A stretch of 64,000 nt of DNA from Dipteronia dyeriana (lineage: Eukaryota; Streptophyta; Magnoliopsida; Sapindales; Sapindaceae), in contig CM065300.1 of NCBI GenBank assembly GCA_032871835.1, positions 70,133,192 through 70,197,191 on the forward strand, read 5' to 3'. Below are positions 11,606-23,500 of this stretch, piece after piece. How positions within the stretch are numbered: position 1 is the first letter of the stretch; every line of letters begins with the position of its first letter. The notes under the pieces are model-generated. The model saw only the letters and a program-made list of their open reading frames with translations. It was not told where the DNA came from and searched no databases. Both the position numbers and the translations under genes were made by a program.

Positions 11606-12270
11606 AACTACAAATAATATTATTTTTACTCTTACAATATATTGAAAAATATTTTTTAAAATGATAATATATATATTTATTTCTTTTCTGAATACTATAT
11701 TCAATTATTGCTATCAAATGCATTTTCAAAATTTTCAGCTTCTAAAAAAATCAAAATCAAAAACTCGTTTTCAAATGAAAATTTATAAAACAAAAACGTT
11801 ACAGAACAGACCCTATTTCCAGATTGCTCTCGTTTCCTTTTCCACTTAAACCCAGTTCACATTCATTTTCATTTGTGATTAGTAAATGCGCTCGTAATTA
11901 TACTAAAACCCTTTTTTGATCAAACTATTAACTTTTGATTTTTATTCCTTGTGGTCAACCACTCAAACAATACACCATGTATTTTCTTAAAACTTTTTCC
12001 ATTTGTAAGATTCGAGCTGTTGATTTGGGATACATTTGCCCAAGCCCCAAACTCTAAATCCTTAAACCCATCTATCTACCGTCTAAGCTATGCCCCTAAG
12101 GGCGGGGGTATTTATATAAGTAATAGCATTAATAGATAATATGCATTTATTATTAAAAACATTAGGAGTATTTTGGCATTTGCCCATTTGAAAAGGAAAC
12201 TATAATGTTGTTAATTATATGATCTAGTATTCTTGTGATGTACTGCCACCCGCACCGCATGCATTACTGT
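11325..12270. other. AT-rich intergenic DNA with an (AT)n microsatellite
   Basis: No gene seen. A pure AT dinucleotide run lies at 11561-11602. The rest is AT-rich spacer upstream of the first transporter gene. Confidence 0.6.
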
Positions 12271-12274
12271 TCTA

Positions 12275-12353
12275 TATTTAGTTCGCTGGTCACATGACTC
12301 CACGTATTTTTTCAGGCGAAGAAGCCAATCTGCTTGGAAATCGATTTCCAGAG
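12275..12353 (+). other. Possible 5' UTR exon of the first transporter gene
   Basis: The first coding exon begins exactly at an intron acceptor (TTCCCCAG directly before ATG 13191), which implies an upstream non-coding exon. A good donor (CCAGAG followed by GTATTTTTG, 12354) ends a stretch with few ATGs and a CTATATTTAG box just upstream (about 12272). Exon start and donor choice are inference; the 5' intron would be 12354-13190. Confidence 0.4.
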
Positions 12354-13190
12354 GTATTTTTGTTTTCTCATTCAGATCAACTGGGTTGCATCTGCTTTCT
12401 AAGATTGTGATTGTTATTATTTAAAAAAGGTTGTCATGTGATTGTTATTCTGCTTGTTTATTTTATTATCTGGGTATTAATATGTTTACTTTGTGATTGT
12501 GAATTTGCTTGCTATGGTATTTGTATGAATCTTTTATCATATGTGGATCAACAAAAACCCACTTTTCATGTGTTTTAAACAGTTTTTGATTCGTTCGCTT
12601 GTGTCATTGTGTGCAAACATAATAACAACATTATATCAGATTTTCTGCATATTTATCTTCCTAAATCAATCAGCTTCAGGTGAATTTTTTTTTTTTCAAC
12701 TTTTAATTCTTTTGAAATATGGGGATGACAGTTTCTGGAAATATATTATAAAAATTCAACATTTTCATTTATTTTCAAAATTTAGGTTACTTATTTTCAA
12801 ATCTTGGTTTTGAGCAGAATTGATTTATTTTGAAAGAGAGCAGATTGATTTTGATTGAGCCAAGGCAGTGCATAATATTATAAAACTCAAACATTAATTT
12901 CAAATTATTAAAATATTGGTTTGATTATATTATTTTTGTTTTTATTTTGTTAGTTGGTTTGACTGAGCTCAAGGATATAAAAGTTTCTTGTTGTTCTGTT
13001 ACTATTATTCATGGCACACTGATAGTGGTAACAATCATTACTTATGGTAAGCTTCTTGGAAGTAAAGGCAAATTATTCGATTGGGCTAGTCGTTGTATAA
13101 GTAAAAAACACATTTCAAGTTTTGTTAACTCTCTTTAATGAATATGTTTAAGATAGGAAAACTTCATTCTGTTTCAATTTGGTTCCCCAG

Positions 13191-16100
13191 ATGGAAGGTG
13201 AAAACGTTGTGTACACGCTGGATGAAGCACTTTCTGCTATGAAATTTGGGAAGTATCAAGGTCTTGTGCTTGCATATGCTGGGTTAGGTTGGATTTCAGA
13301 AGCAATGGAGATTATGATTCTCTCCTTTGTAGGACCAGCTGTGAAGTCACAGTGGAAACTCTCTTCGGGTGAAGAAAGCGCTTTATCAACTGTTGTTTTT
13401 TTCGGTATGCTAGTCGGAGCTTATTCATCCGGCATTGTATCAGATAATTATGGACGGAGGTAAGCTGTTTCCCTCTATTGAATCCTTATATGTTATTTCC
13501 TTTGCTTGTTTTACGTATGCAAGGTTAGGCATCTAAACTGTTTTAATATATTTTCTAGCTAACATGTCATTATCTTCTGTGGTGCAAGTACAGATTTTTA
13601 ATTCTTTTACCTTTGATCTTCATTCCTCTAATGGAGGCTATATGTTGATGTGGTTTGGTTCTATTCACCTACCTCCAGAAATTACTTATGTGTCATAATT
13701 TATTAGAAACTCACTAATTTGCCTACTATAAACTTTGGATATATCTTATTGTTTTGTCGACTCTAAACTTAGAACTATATCCAGACCCATACTAAGTTTC
13801 TAAGCTTTTTAATCTCTGAATGTTTTGCTTTTTAATTGCAGTTGTGCTTGCAACTCAGTATATAGCTTTTGAAACTCTTTTCATCTGAAACGGATTTACC
13901 TCTGCACTCATACACATGGGACATCATCATGGACAAATCCATAAATAAACAATTACATTGTCAAAGAAATCTGATTCATAATAAAGTATATATTTTGTAT
14001 TAAATATTTACTAGAATTACATGGAACTCTTTATCCAATGGGAATATGTTGTTTCTATACCTGTTCAGTTCCAGTCAGCTAATTTATATTTTATTCATAT
14101 TTCTTGTAACTCATTATCAAAAGAATCCTATTAATAATTGTCAGTTGGTTCTCATCTAGATTTAGGCATCATGGATTATAAATTGTAAATTGTATTCAGT
14201 TTCTCAACTGTTATGTGTTCTGCCTTTCTATGGAAATTTCAGCACTCATTGCAGCAGAAATATCTGAATGTTGAACTTCACATTCTATCGTCTATCTCAG
14301 AATTTAATATTTTAGTTTATTTCTTTCCATTAGTTTAACCTTCTTATTTCTCAATAATCATTAAGTGAATCAGATTGTCTATCTATATATAAAACGTTTT
14401 AAGCCCTTCTTCTAAAGAATTTATCTATAAATATAATGTCCTTGGTTGGTAGTAGACAATTGAATTTAGGCATTGTTGTCATTGCTCTTCTGATCTCATA
14501 AATACTCTTCTTATTCATTAATTACTTTTTCACTAGCTTCTTTAATTGCTGCTCTTCCCAGGAAGTGTTTTTTCGGCATTGGTGTGGTAACTAGTGGAGC
14601 TGGATTGTTAAGTGCTTTCTCCCCAAATTATATATCACTGGTGATTTCCCGTTGTTTGGTTGGTGTTGGTTTGGGTGGGGGAGTGGTATACCTTACTTGG
14701 TTTCTAGAATTTGTTCCTGTTTCGTATAGAGGCACGTGGATGGTAGTCTTCTCAACTTTCTGGACCGCAGGAACAATTTTTGAGGCTGCACTTGCCTGGG
14801 TATGTTTGTTTTTCTTAACTTCTCCGTTTATTATTCAAATCACTCTCGGTTGATCTTCCTTTTACTTTTTGAATTTTTTTTTTCTTTTTTCCCATTGTGG
14901 AGTTATAAGGCATGAAACTTTAGAGTCTTAAAAAATCAAGACAAATATTTACTTCTTTAAACTTTCAGGTTTTTTTGGGTACAAATTGATCTCTCTTCTC
15001 ACCTCTGTCATCCTCTATGTAATATTTTGCAGCTCTATTTGCCTTTCTTTTTAAACATTTGATTTCCACATGATCAAACTTTTTCAATAACTCCTGGAAT
15101 CTTTTTTTCTTCATGAAGTACTTCGATATATATGCTTTTGTGGGTCTCTCGGCTACTTTGACTATCAAAATTTTTGGCTTTTGTGTAAAGTGAAATGCAT
15201 TCACACAACAAGCATGTCTTTGTGCTTTGGTATTTTTGGCATCATCCAAAGAATATGTTGATGTAGAATAGAACTTAGGAGAATAAATAGTGAAAAAAGT
15301 AGACTTAGTAGAGGGGCAGAAGATAGAAGATATGGAGGTTGGGAAAATCAAATCTCAATTTTATTTATCATTTAGCTCTCTAAAAGAAACAAATTAAAGA
15401 GGCCTATTATAGGCAACTAAAACTAACCGGACATAAACAAGGAAAAAGAAAAAACAAATCAAACTCAAATAAGTAATCCTAAACTAAACAATAAATAAGA
15501 ATCCTAAACATTTAAAATGAAAAGAGATTGCTGAATAAATTTTAATTCTACTAAAATAATTAATTTCTTGTTTTGCATCAGATATTTACCTTCAAAAAAG
15601 CTTAGCAAATTTGGGAGATGTGTTGATTTTATCTTCTCATGGTAATAGAAACACATTTTGAGTTTAAAGATGTGGCAATATAGATTCACCTACGAATTTT
15701 ACTCAAACTAGAGTTTGGAGTTTTCTAAGGGTCAGTTTGGTATTGTTGTAGCTTTTAAAATAATCAATGTTAGTTGTGTTGAAGACATAATCTGCTGTGA
15801 AGTTAATCAGACAACTGTTTGGTTAATGTTATTGTTGAAACTGCTGTTGATTTAAAAGCAGTATTCATGCGTTTGGTAAACTTTACCTTTAATGTGATTT
15901 TACATAATGACTAAAACCGATATGAAATTGAATTATCAAGCAAAGCAAAAAAAAATTCTTTCATATCTCTCAATCTCAAACTCTCAGGGCAACCGAAAAA
16001 TCTAGGGTTCTAGATTTGACAGCACCAAGTCTAAAAAAATAAAAAATTGGATGCTTCTTCCTTTACTCCTTTATTTTCTTTTCACTATAATATTCTTCGA

Positions 16101-18443
16101 TTTCTTTTACTTGACATGCGGATACCTGTATTATAACACTTCAATTTTTATCACATATTTTTATATAATTTTTATTGATTGTATTTTTGGATGAGTTGGC
16201 GATGGTAAAGAAGAAAAATAGTAGAGAAAAAGAAATAGACGGCGAAAAAGATTAGTTTTAGGATTTTGTTCTAAGTCCTAAGTTTTAAGTATGGGTGTTT
16301 GTTCCGGAATTGAGTTGAGAAGATAAACAAATTATTTCTAAAAATCTTTTAATTAATCTTATATTAATCAATGATGAACAAATAAAATTGAAACATATGA
16401 AATTAAACATAAGATATATTTGTATTTATGTTAAGTCAACATGGATATTTTAGTCTTTAAAAAAGATTCATTAAATCAAACAGCAGATTCTATCATAATC
16501 ACCTTGCAAAAGTAACCCCCACCTGCTTTTTAAAATTGTTGCTAAATCAACCCAGATTCTTAAATAATCACTTTTAGAAATTTTATTAAACATCTTTTTT
16601 ATATCAAAATTATTAAATAATCAGATTTTAACTTCTCAAAAGCAATACCAAATGGGGCCTAAGAAGCATTTGATAATATTGAGAAAACTATTGAGATCTA
16701 TGAGAACCAAAATTCATGTTTTCAAAATACCATTGAAACTTTTGTGTCTTTGGGTTAATAACTAAAGAAGATGCATAAAATTTGAAAAGTAGACATGTTC
16801 AGGACAGCCAGTGACTCAAGGCTTTAGGTACATTTTCTAAATTGTCTAAGTTTTCTTCATTTCAAGTGATAACTTATATGCTGGTCTCGAAGACGTTGGA
16901 ACTATATAAATTTTCAACACTGTCATTATGCAGATTGTCATGACAAAATTAAATTGGAGGTGGCTACTGGCATTATCCTCAATACCATCATTTTCTCTGC
17001 TCTTCTTTTATGGCCTTGCACCGGAGTCACCGAGGTATTTATGTATGAAAGGTAGAACAATTGATGCACATCAAATTCTTGAGAAGATATCTCTCGTCAA
17101 TCGAGCAAAACTCCCTCCCGGCATGCTTGTTTCTGATGATAGAACTGCCGGACAGAATGAAGAATCTTCATCAGCACAAGATGCACTTCCACTCTCAGTG
17201 ACAGCAAAAATGACCAGGAAATTTAAGTCAGCCTTCTCTTCATTTTTTATGCTTTTCTCACCGAAACTTATCTGGACAACTCTTCTCCTATGGGTGCTGT
17301 TCTTTGCAAGTGCCTTCGCATATTATGGTGTTGTATTGTTGACCTCTAAGTTAAGTAGTGGGGACAGTAAATGTGGTTCAACTGTTCTGCAGAAAGAAAA
17401 ATCAAATGATAATAGCCTCTATGTAGATGTGTTTATCACTAGTTTGGCAGGTGCTGCAAATCTTCTAATCCACTTAGTATTTTTATCAATTTTGTATATC
17501 TGTTTTGCTCTTTTAATTGTCTATATTTTTTTTTTCCTTGGATAGAGTGATTGTTTCATAGCATTTGTCCCTTGTTTGTTCTACAGAGCTTCCCGGTCTT
17601 CTTTTGTCCGCGATAATTGTCGACAAGATTGGACGCAAGCTCTCCATGGTTGTTATGTTTATCTTAGCTTGTGCTTTCCTTTTGCCACTGGTTTCCCATC
17701 AGTCTGGCACTTTGACGACGGCGTTATTGTTTGGAGCTCGCATGTGTGTTACAGGAACTATAACGGTTGGCAGCATCTATGCCCCAGAGGTAATCTTGTG
17801 GGACCTGTTGGACATGTGCTATAAGGTTGTCATATTTGGTTGTGGGTTGAGTTCTCAAGTTTTACTTAACAATTATTCCAGTGTTTCAAGTTTCACTAAC
17901 ATGAATTAACTGAAATTGGGATGAAATCAATCTTAAATTTATTTATAAAAACATAATAATAAAACGAATACAGCAAGACTTTGTACAGCTTTTGATCTGC
18001 TTTACATGTCTTCGTTTTGGTTTTGAGTTTTTATAGTTTACTTGTCTGACTACTGAATAAGTGAGAATTAATCTTCTTGTTGGAAAGATGATCAGCTTTT
18101 CTGTCTGTGTTCCACATGAGGGGTATATTTAAAATGTGAATGATGTCAAAAATGTAGAATTGATCTTTATGATCCCTGGTTGACCGTATGTGTAATTTGA
18201 CCTTTGTAGATATATCCGACATCCATGAGAAACACTGGTTATGGAGCTGCAGATGGAGCAGGAAAAATCGGTGGCATGGTGTGCCCTCTTGTTGCAGTGG
18301 GACTCGTGACTGGTTGTCATCAAATGGCTGCAGTTATTCTGTTTGAAGTTGTAATAGTTGTTGCAATAGCCTCCGTTGTTGTTTCGAAATTTGAAACCAA
18401 AGGAAAAGAACTGAAAGACAATGTGGATGCATTAGATCCTTAA
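13191..18443 (+). CDS. OCT7: Organic cation/carnitine transporter 7-like (NiaP-type MFS transporter), copy 1
   Basis: Five coding exons: 13191-13459, 14562-14799, 16934-17450, 17587-17789, 18210-18443. They join in frame (phases 2,0,1,0) to 486 residues plus stop, close to Arabidopsis OCT7/NiaP (At3g13050), which is known to carry nicotinate. The protein is a 12-helix major facilitator. Landmarks: start EGENVVYTLDEALSAMKFGK, loop 2-3 SDNYGRRK across the first splice, [36 protein letters not shown] after helix 6, DKIGRKLS in loop 8-9, YPTSMRNTGYG and FETKGKEL near the C-terminus. It should act in the plasma membrane or tonoplast; the substrate is inferred from family only. ATG 13191 was chosen because it follows an acceptor and aligns with the paralogue. 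The donor of exon 3 is CAG followed by GTGCTG, a weaker form than the paralogue's GTAATG. Introns 1 (1.1 kb) and 2 (2.1 kb) are long; intron 2 holds a Tourist-like element. Confidence 0.9.
15729..16659. mobile_element. Tourist-like (PIF/Harbinger) element in intron 2 of transporter copy 1
   Basis: Ends: GGGTCAGTTTGGTATTG at 15729 and, reverse-complemented from the right, GGCCCCATTTGGTATTGCTT ending 16659. TAA lies directly outside both ends (15726-15728 and 16660-16662). At 931 bp with no transposase frame it is non-autonomous. The ends share the TTTGGTAT core with the elements at 9647 and 45506. Confidence 0.75.
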
Positions 18444-18679
18444 TTGTTGTATTTGCATTTGGAACGAGCACAACAATGCTCCATGGATACCTGTTATCAA
18501 TTAATTTTTCAATTTGTTGGAATTTTTAACACTCGTACTGGTAAATAGCATCTCATCAAAAGCAATCATCCATCTCTCTGTCTTTCAACAGCAGCCCACG
18601 ATCAGTCGTCTCTTCTGGTTCCACATGATCTGAAAAGAAGAAACAGTTGAGATTAAAAAAAGATTGTTATCACCGATGC
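18444..18679. other. Downstream region of transporter copy 1
   Basis: No gene seen. Probably the 3' UTR of the upstream transporter; no clear AATAAA was found close to the stop. Confidence 0.4.
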
Positions 18680-18863
18680 AGGTTGGTTCTAGTGGTTTTG
18701 CACTCCTTCGTTTAAGTAAGGTCTCGGATTCTAGTCTTGTAAAAGCAAAAACCCTGCGTTGGGAGAGCATTATCTCTTGATGGGCCGACCCGGCTCGAAA
18801 CCAGATTAGTCGGGGCCAGTGGACCTCCGGATACCGATGCGTTAAACAAAAAAAAAAACAAAA
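18680..18863 (+). mobile_element. tRNA-derived SINE
   Basis: GGTTGGTTCTAGTGGTTTTG (A-box-like) and GGTCTCGGATTCTAGTC (degenerate B box) about 35 bases later, then the SINE body with GGGCCGACCCGGCTCG and GGGGCCAGTGGACC, and an A-rich tail (AAACAAAAAAAAAAAACAAAA, 18844-18863). This layout is that of plant tRNA-type SINEs. I could not find a convincing target duplication. Confidence 0.65.
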
Positions 18864-19341
18864 GTTGTGATGGCTGCATTTTTTATGACCGTGAAGGAAC
18901 CATTCCTTACCACTATGGTCTCTTGTTTCTTCCGGGAGCTGAATTCGATGCTTCAACAATCAGCTTCAAAAACAGATATTTTGTTAAATTACCAAATACC
19001 CTCATCATTTTCATTGGTGCAAATATTTTACGAATAATAAATCAATTTTATTTATTTATTTAATAATATATAAATTTATAGTTTATTATTCAATTTGTAA
19101 CAATGGATCGAGAGCATTTCCATCATAATCAAGACCCTACATCACCATTCACCACACATCATAACTCAAAATCATCCCTATTAAGTATTAACATTATCCA
19201 CCAACCGCCTAGGCAAATACCGAACCGTTATGTTTTTTTAGTAGTCATTGTTATTATTTATTTGATAAAGCCAGACTGGGCTGCTTCAAGGTAGGTAGCT
19301 TCACCCCGCTTGAAATTTGAAAATGAGATTTCTACCACTAG

Positions 19342-20119
19342 ACTGGTTTAGAGATACCGGGGCCATAAATCTCTATACGCCCATCCCTATTTGGGGATTC
19401 TTTTTTGGGGAAAATAATAAAATAGGTGGATGGGAATGAAAATCATCCTCAAATTGAAATGGGGATGAGGGGATGACGGGATGACGGGATGACGGGATGA
19501 CGGGATCCCTCCCCATCCCCATCCTCATCCTCATTTCCCTCAAACATTTAGAAATATAATTATAATATATATTTAATTTTATTTTTTATTCTTTGAAACC
19601 TTAGGTATATAAACACATTTATTTTTTTTACCTTTAAAACCTAACTCTAAAGATTTTTCAAAGTCCTTGACAATGAATTGGCTGTTAATCTTTTAGATTA
19701 TCTATGATGCGAAGTTTATTTTGTTACCAAACAGTTTGTATTACTTCACATATGAAGTTGGTTTAGCATAAATTTTGAATTATTTAAAACAATTTATTTT
19801 TTATTTGTAATACATTAATGGATTTTATTTTGTATTTATAATGAAATGTTTGTTTTTTTGTTTAATTTGTAATTTTAGTTAAATGGAGGACCGAGGGTAA
19901 CAGAGAAAATTAAGATCTGAGGATGGGGATGAGGATGGGGATGGTACCTCCCCCAAAAAATCTCAATCCCCGTTTTCTCCAAATAGGGAAATAGAGAAAT
20001 AAGGAAATAAGGAAATAGGAAAATAGGTGATAGGGGAAGGGTCTGAAAAGTAGGGATGGGAATGGGGATGGGAAACCTCTATCCATCCTCATTCCCTAAA
20101 CGTGCATCTCTAGACCGGT
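19342..20119. mobile_element. Foldback/hAT-like non-autonomous element with GGGATG-rich arms
   Basis: Left end ACTGGTTTAGAGAT (19342-19355), right end reverse complement ACCGGTCTAGAGAT (20106-20119), 12 of 14 matching. Both arms contain G-rich GGGGATGGGGATGAG-like sequence in opposite orientation, so the whole can fold back. The left arm has four perfect GGGATGAC units (19470-19501). The central part is AT-rich with no frame. Superfamily uncertain; no clear 8-bp target duplication was found. Confidence 0.5.
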
Positions 20120-20243
20120 TGTACATTTTTGCTAATAAATATAAAAAGGCTTATTATATTTGTTTTTAATATGATTTAAAAAATTTAACCTTTACCATTT
20201 CAAACACTCAACAGACCACCAACATAATACATTAATTACTAAC

Positions 20244-20374
20244 ATCTCGTTTTAGTAAAGTAGAGTAGAGATGATCGTACATATCCCTTTAACACTAAGT
20301 GGTTAGGGGTTCGAGTTCCATCATAGTTTCGGTTTATGGGAGCAGTAGACAGTTGTTGTATTTCAAAAAAAAAA
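20244..20374 (+). mobile_element. tRNA-derived SINE with perfect 17-bp target duplication
   Basis: A 131-bp insertion ending in an A run (20365-20374). It carries AACACTAAGTGG (A-box-like, about 20291) and GGTTCGAGTTCC (B box, about 20307). The 17 bases ATACATTAATTACTAAC occur immediately before (20227-20243) and after it (20375-20391). This proves a poly(A)-primed retroinsertion and, as both copies are identical, a rather young one. Confidence 0.85.
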
Positions 20375-20566
20375 ATACATTAATTACTAACGGGGTAGGC
20401 CGGTAAAGGGTCAACATTAAATTTTAACGGTAGTAACGAATGTTTGTGTTGAGTGACCATGGCAAGTGACCTCCTTCACTTTTCTTTCTTCTTTCTCCAT
20501 ATTTTCAGCACATTGGGTCAACACTCAACAGAGATATACACAAGTAAACTGATTTGAGAAACAGAG

Positions 20567-23500
20567 ATGGATGATGATCAGAGGAGGGTTACGTATAGTA
20601 TAGATGAAGCATTTACTCATGTGGGATTTGGGAAATATCAAGGTCTTGTTCTTGTTTATGCTGGGCTTGGTTTGTTTGCAGAAGCTATGGAAATGATGAT
20701 CCTCTCCTTCATTGGTCCGTCTGTTAAATCTGAATGGGACCTTTCACCAACCCAACAAACCCTTTTAACAAGTGTTGTTTTTGCTGGATTGCTTCTTGGA
20801 TCCTTTTTTTGGGGCTTTGTTTCTGATCACTACGGTAGAAGGCATGTCTCTCTTTTTTCCTGTTTATGTCTCTTTTACTATTGTCATTCTTCATTTACAT
20901 TACAAAACTAGATTGCTTCTCTAGTGTGATCTCTGCTATAAACTTACTTGATTTTTTTTAGGCAAGTCTTTTGCTGACTTTCCTTCCTGTCATATGCAAG
21001 GAACTCTGGTTCTGATCCATAAATTTAATCATTCTAATTAATGACAAGTACACCTTTCTTGTTGAATTTTTATCAGCCAAATGCTTACTTTTGAATACAG
21101 TTTGTCAGTTACTGTGGCTAAACGTTATTGTTATCTTTATAATCGTATATTCACTGTCTTTTATTATGTGTTACACTGTTACTCTCAGTTGATTTATGAT
21201 ATTGGACAATGCCAGTCTTATTTCTGACTGCTTCTATTGTTTGCTTTTTCTAGGAAGGGTTTTCTTGGCATAGCTTTGGTAGCTAGTTTAACTGGCTTGT
21301 TGAGTGCTTTCTCCCCAAATTATTTATCATTGGTGATTCTACGTGGTTTGGTTGGTTTTGGCCTAGGCAGTGGGCCTGTATTCTTATCTTGGTTTCTAGA
21401 GTTTGTTCCTGCTTCAAGTAGAGGCTTGTGGATGGTCGTTATATCAATTTTCTGGACGCTTGGAACAATTTCTGAGGCTGCGCTTGCATGGGTTTGTTAT
21501 TGTTCCTTCCTTTTTCATTTTTCTTTTCCCCCAAAGGGAAAGACAGCTTCTGCTCAATGTAATGTTAGTTAGGCCTTCATAAGGTCCCTGGTTGTTTTTC
21601 TTTTCTTCTTCTTCTTAATTTATTTATTTATTGCTAAGAAACAAAATCGCATTTAAGAAAACAAATTTGAACATCCAAGAACAACTATTATGACCACCTA
21701 GCGCCTAGTCTTAACCACCTAGCTGGCAGCTTCAATATATTCATGCATGTATATACACTTGCATAGATATCTGGATCATGAATGTTGAAGCTAAAGAATG
21801 TTTCACATGAGTTATTTTTGTACTTTCTGTCAGTTCCTTATATTTTGATCCCGTTGCTTTCATATCATGGGACTTCTCAATCACTCTCTCTATGAATATA
21901 CACATATATAGGTATGTATACACAGAGTCTCCCACACTAATATACACATCTTCTATCATCAAAGTTTCCAGGAAAAAAATTATATTTCTACTGATGAGCA
22001 GAAACTAGAATTTTTTTATTCATACTGAGTTTATTTTCTTCTGTTATTATTAACTGTATGTTGTTTGTTCTCACTGTTAAAATGCATGATCATGTTCTAT
22101 GCTACTTGAAGCAATTTAGATGTAGAGCTTCCATTATTATGTCTACTATTTGAATTCTTTTTCTTTTGTCTCAACCAGTTGCTTAAAATCTGATTGATAT
22201 TATTTCTCTGTTGGGTCCTTCATAAGAGATGTAATTCTTCTGCAAAGAAAAAGGAATGTGTGATTATTAGCAATAGGAATGGTTGTTGAAAGCGGGCAGT
22301 AAAAATTTAATGGCCGAGTTTATAAAAACGGAGAGATGAGTCTGTAACGCTCCCAAATTAGATAATCATGCACATTTTAGAAGACAATCAGCTTGTTGAC
22401 CTTTAGTTATTCCGAAAAAATTTTAACCTTTTTGGAATTTCTGTATCTTCCTCATTTGATTATTGTTCTTGCTGGAGACTATTCTAGGTCGGCTTAACTA
22501 GGCCTGTCCTTTAATCAGAAATGCTTTTGCACATTCCATAATTTTTGTTCTGCTTGGTTCTAATTAGCAGAATATAACCATGCACTTTTGTTCATTCGTT
22601 TAATATTGCTTATAGCCCCTGAAATTTAACATGCGCCCACTCTGCACGTTCATCCATTTTTTGACAAACATGGATTGTTAAGTTCCAGGAATAATATTTG
22701 CAAGATAAGCATATTTTAGGATGAGTATGTATAGAATGCTTGTCTATACTCTAGATCTATAACCTTTGTGGCATTTGATACATTTGTAGTAATTTGACTG
22801 GATCAAACAGTCTATTAATACACATTAAAAATAGCACATGTTATCAAATCTCAACCATTTAAAGTGCATTAATCTATGGATTACAACTAGTGTCATAAAT
22901 TGTGTGAAAAATGTGATTCTTGATGCTAAACCCTTGTCCTTCACGTTCCCCTTTACTCTGGAAAAGATAGCCTTAAGAGAAAAGTAATATAATTTTCATT
23001 AGGCACCCTACTTAATTAACCCCTTGCTGTATCCCCAACGCTACCCAGTACCCACCCAGCTTCTTAAAGACATACTTGGTGAAGCAACATATCTCTGTTG
23101 GTGAAACCCTTAGTTTTCTGAAGATAAAAATAAGAACACCGGAGAAAAGGGATAGACTAGAAAGCAACATTGCTACAGCTGAGCAAATGATCCACCGAGC
23201 TTTATGAAGCACGGTCTCAAAGATGCAGAAACTTATTATGGATGAATTTGATAATCTATCATACTGTCTATTGGTCACTGATTTAGGCATAGCATTAAAG
23301 ATGCCTATTGACCTTCAAGAACTCCTTATGAATAAATTCATTATCTATGACACCACCACACACACTGACATAAAGATAGGAAAGACACTAAATGTAAAAC
23401 TCTATAATCTTATTTCTACAGATTGTCATGCCAAGATTGAATTGGAGGTGGCTGCTAGCCTTGTCCTCTGTACCTGCATTTGCCGTGCTTCTCTTTCATG

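Noticed and set aside
12041..12110. Possible tRNA-like or SINE sequence near CCCCTAAGGGCGGGGG
   Set aside because: No A/B box pair, no A tail and no target duplication could be found.
14965..15351. 128-codon antisense open frame in intron 2 of transporter copy 1 (contains FQELLKKFDHVEIKCLKR)
   Set aside because: It faintly recalls the end of a retroelement RNase H, but no catalytic motif or neighbouring domain supports that. It has no start context and lies inside a spliced intron.
18650..18875. Target duplication for the SINE at 18680 (ATTGTTAT against AGTTGTGAT)
   Set aside because: The match is too short and imperfect to support.
23012..23290. 92-codon antisense open frame with hydrophobic stretches in intron 2 of transporter copy 2
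   Set aside because: No family recognised, no splice or promoter support; AT-rich introns give such frames by chance.
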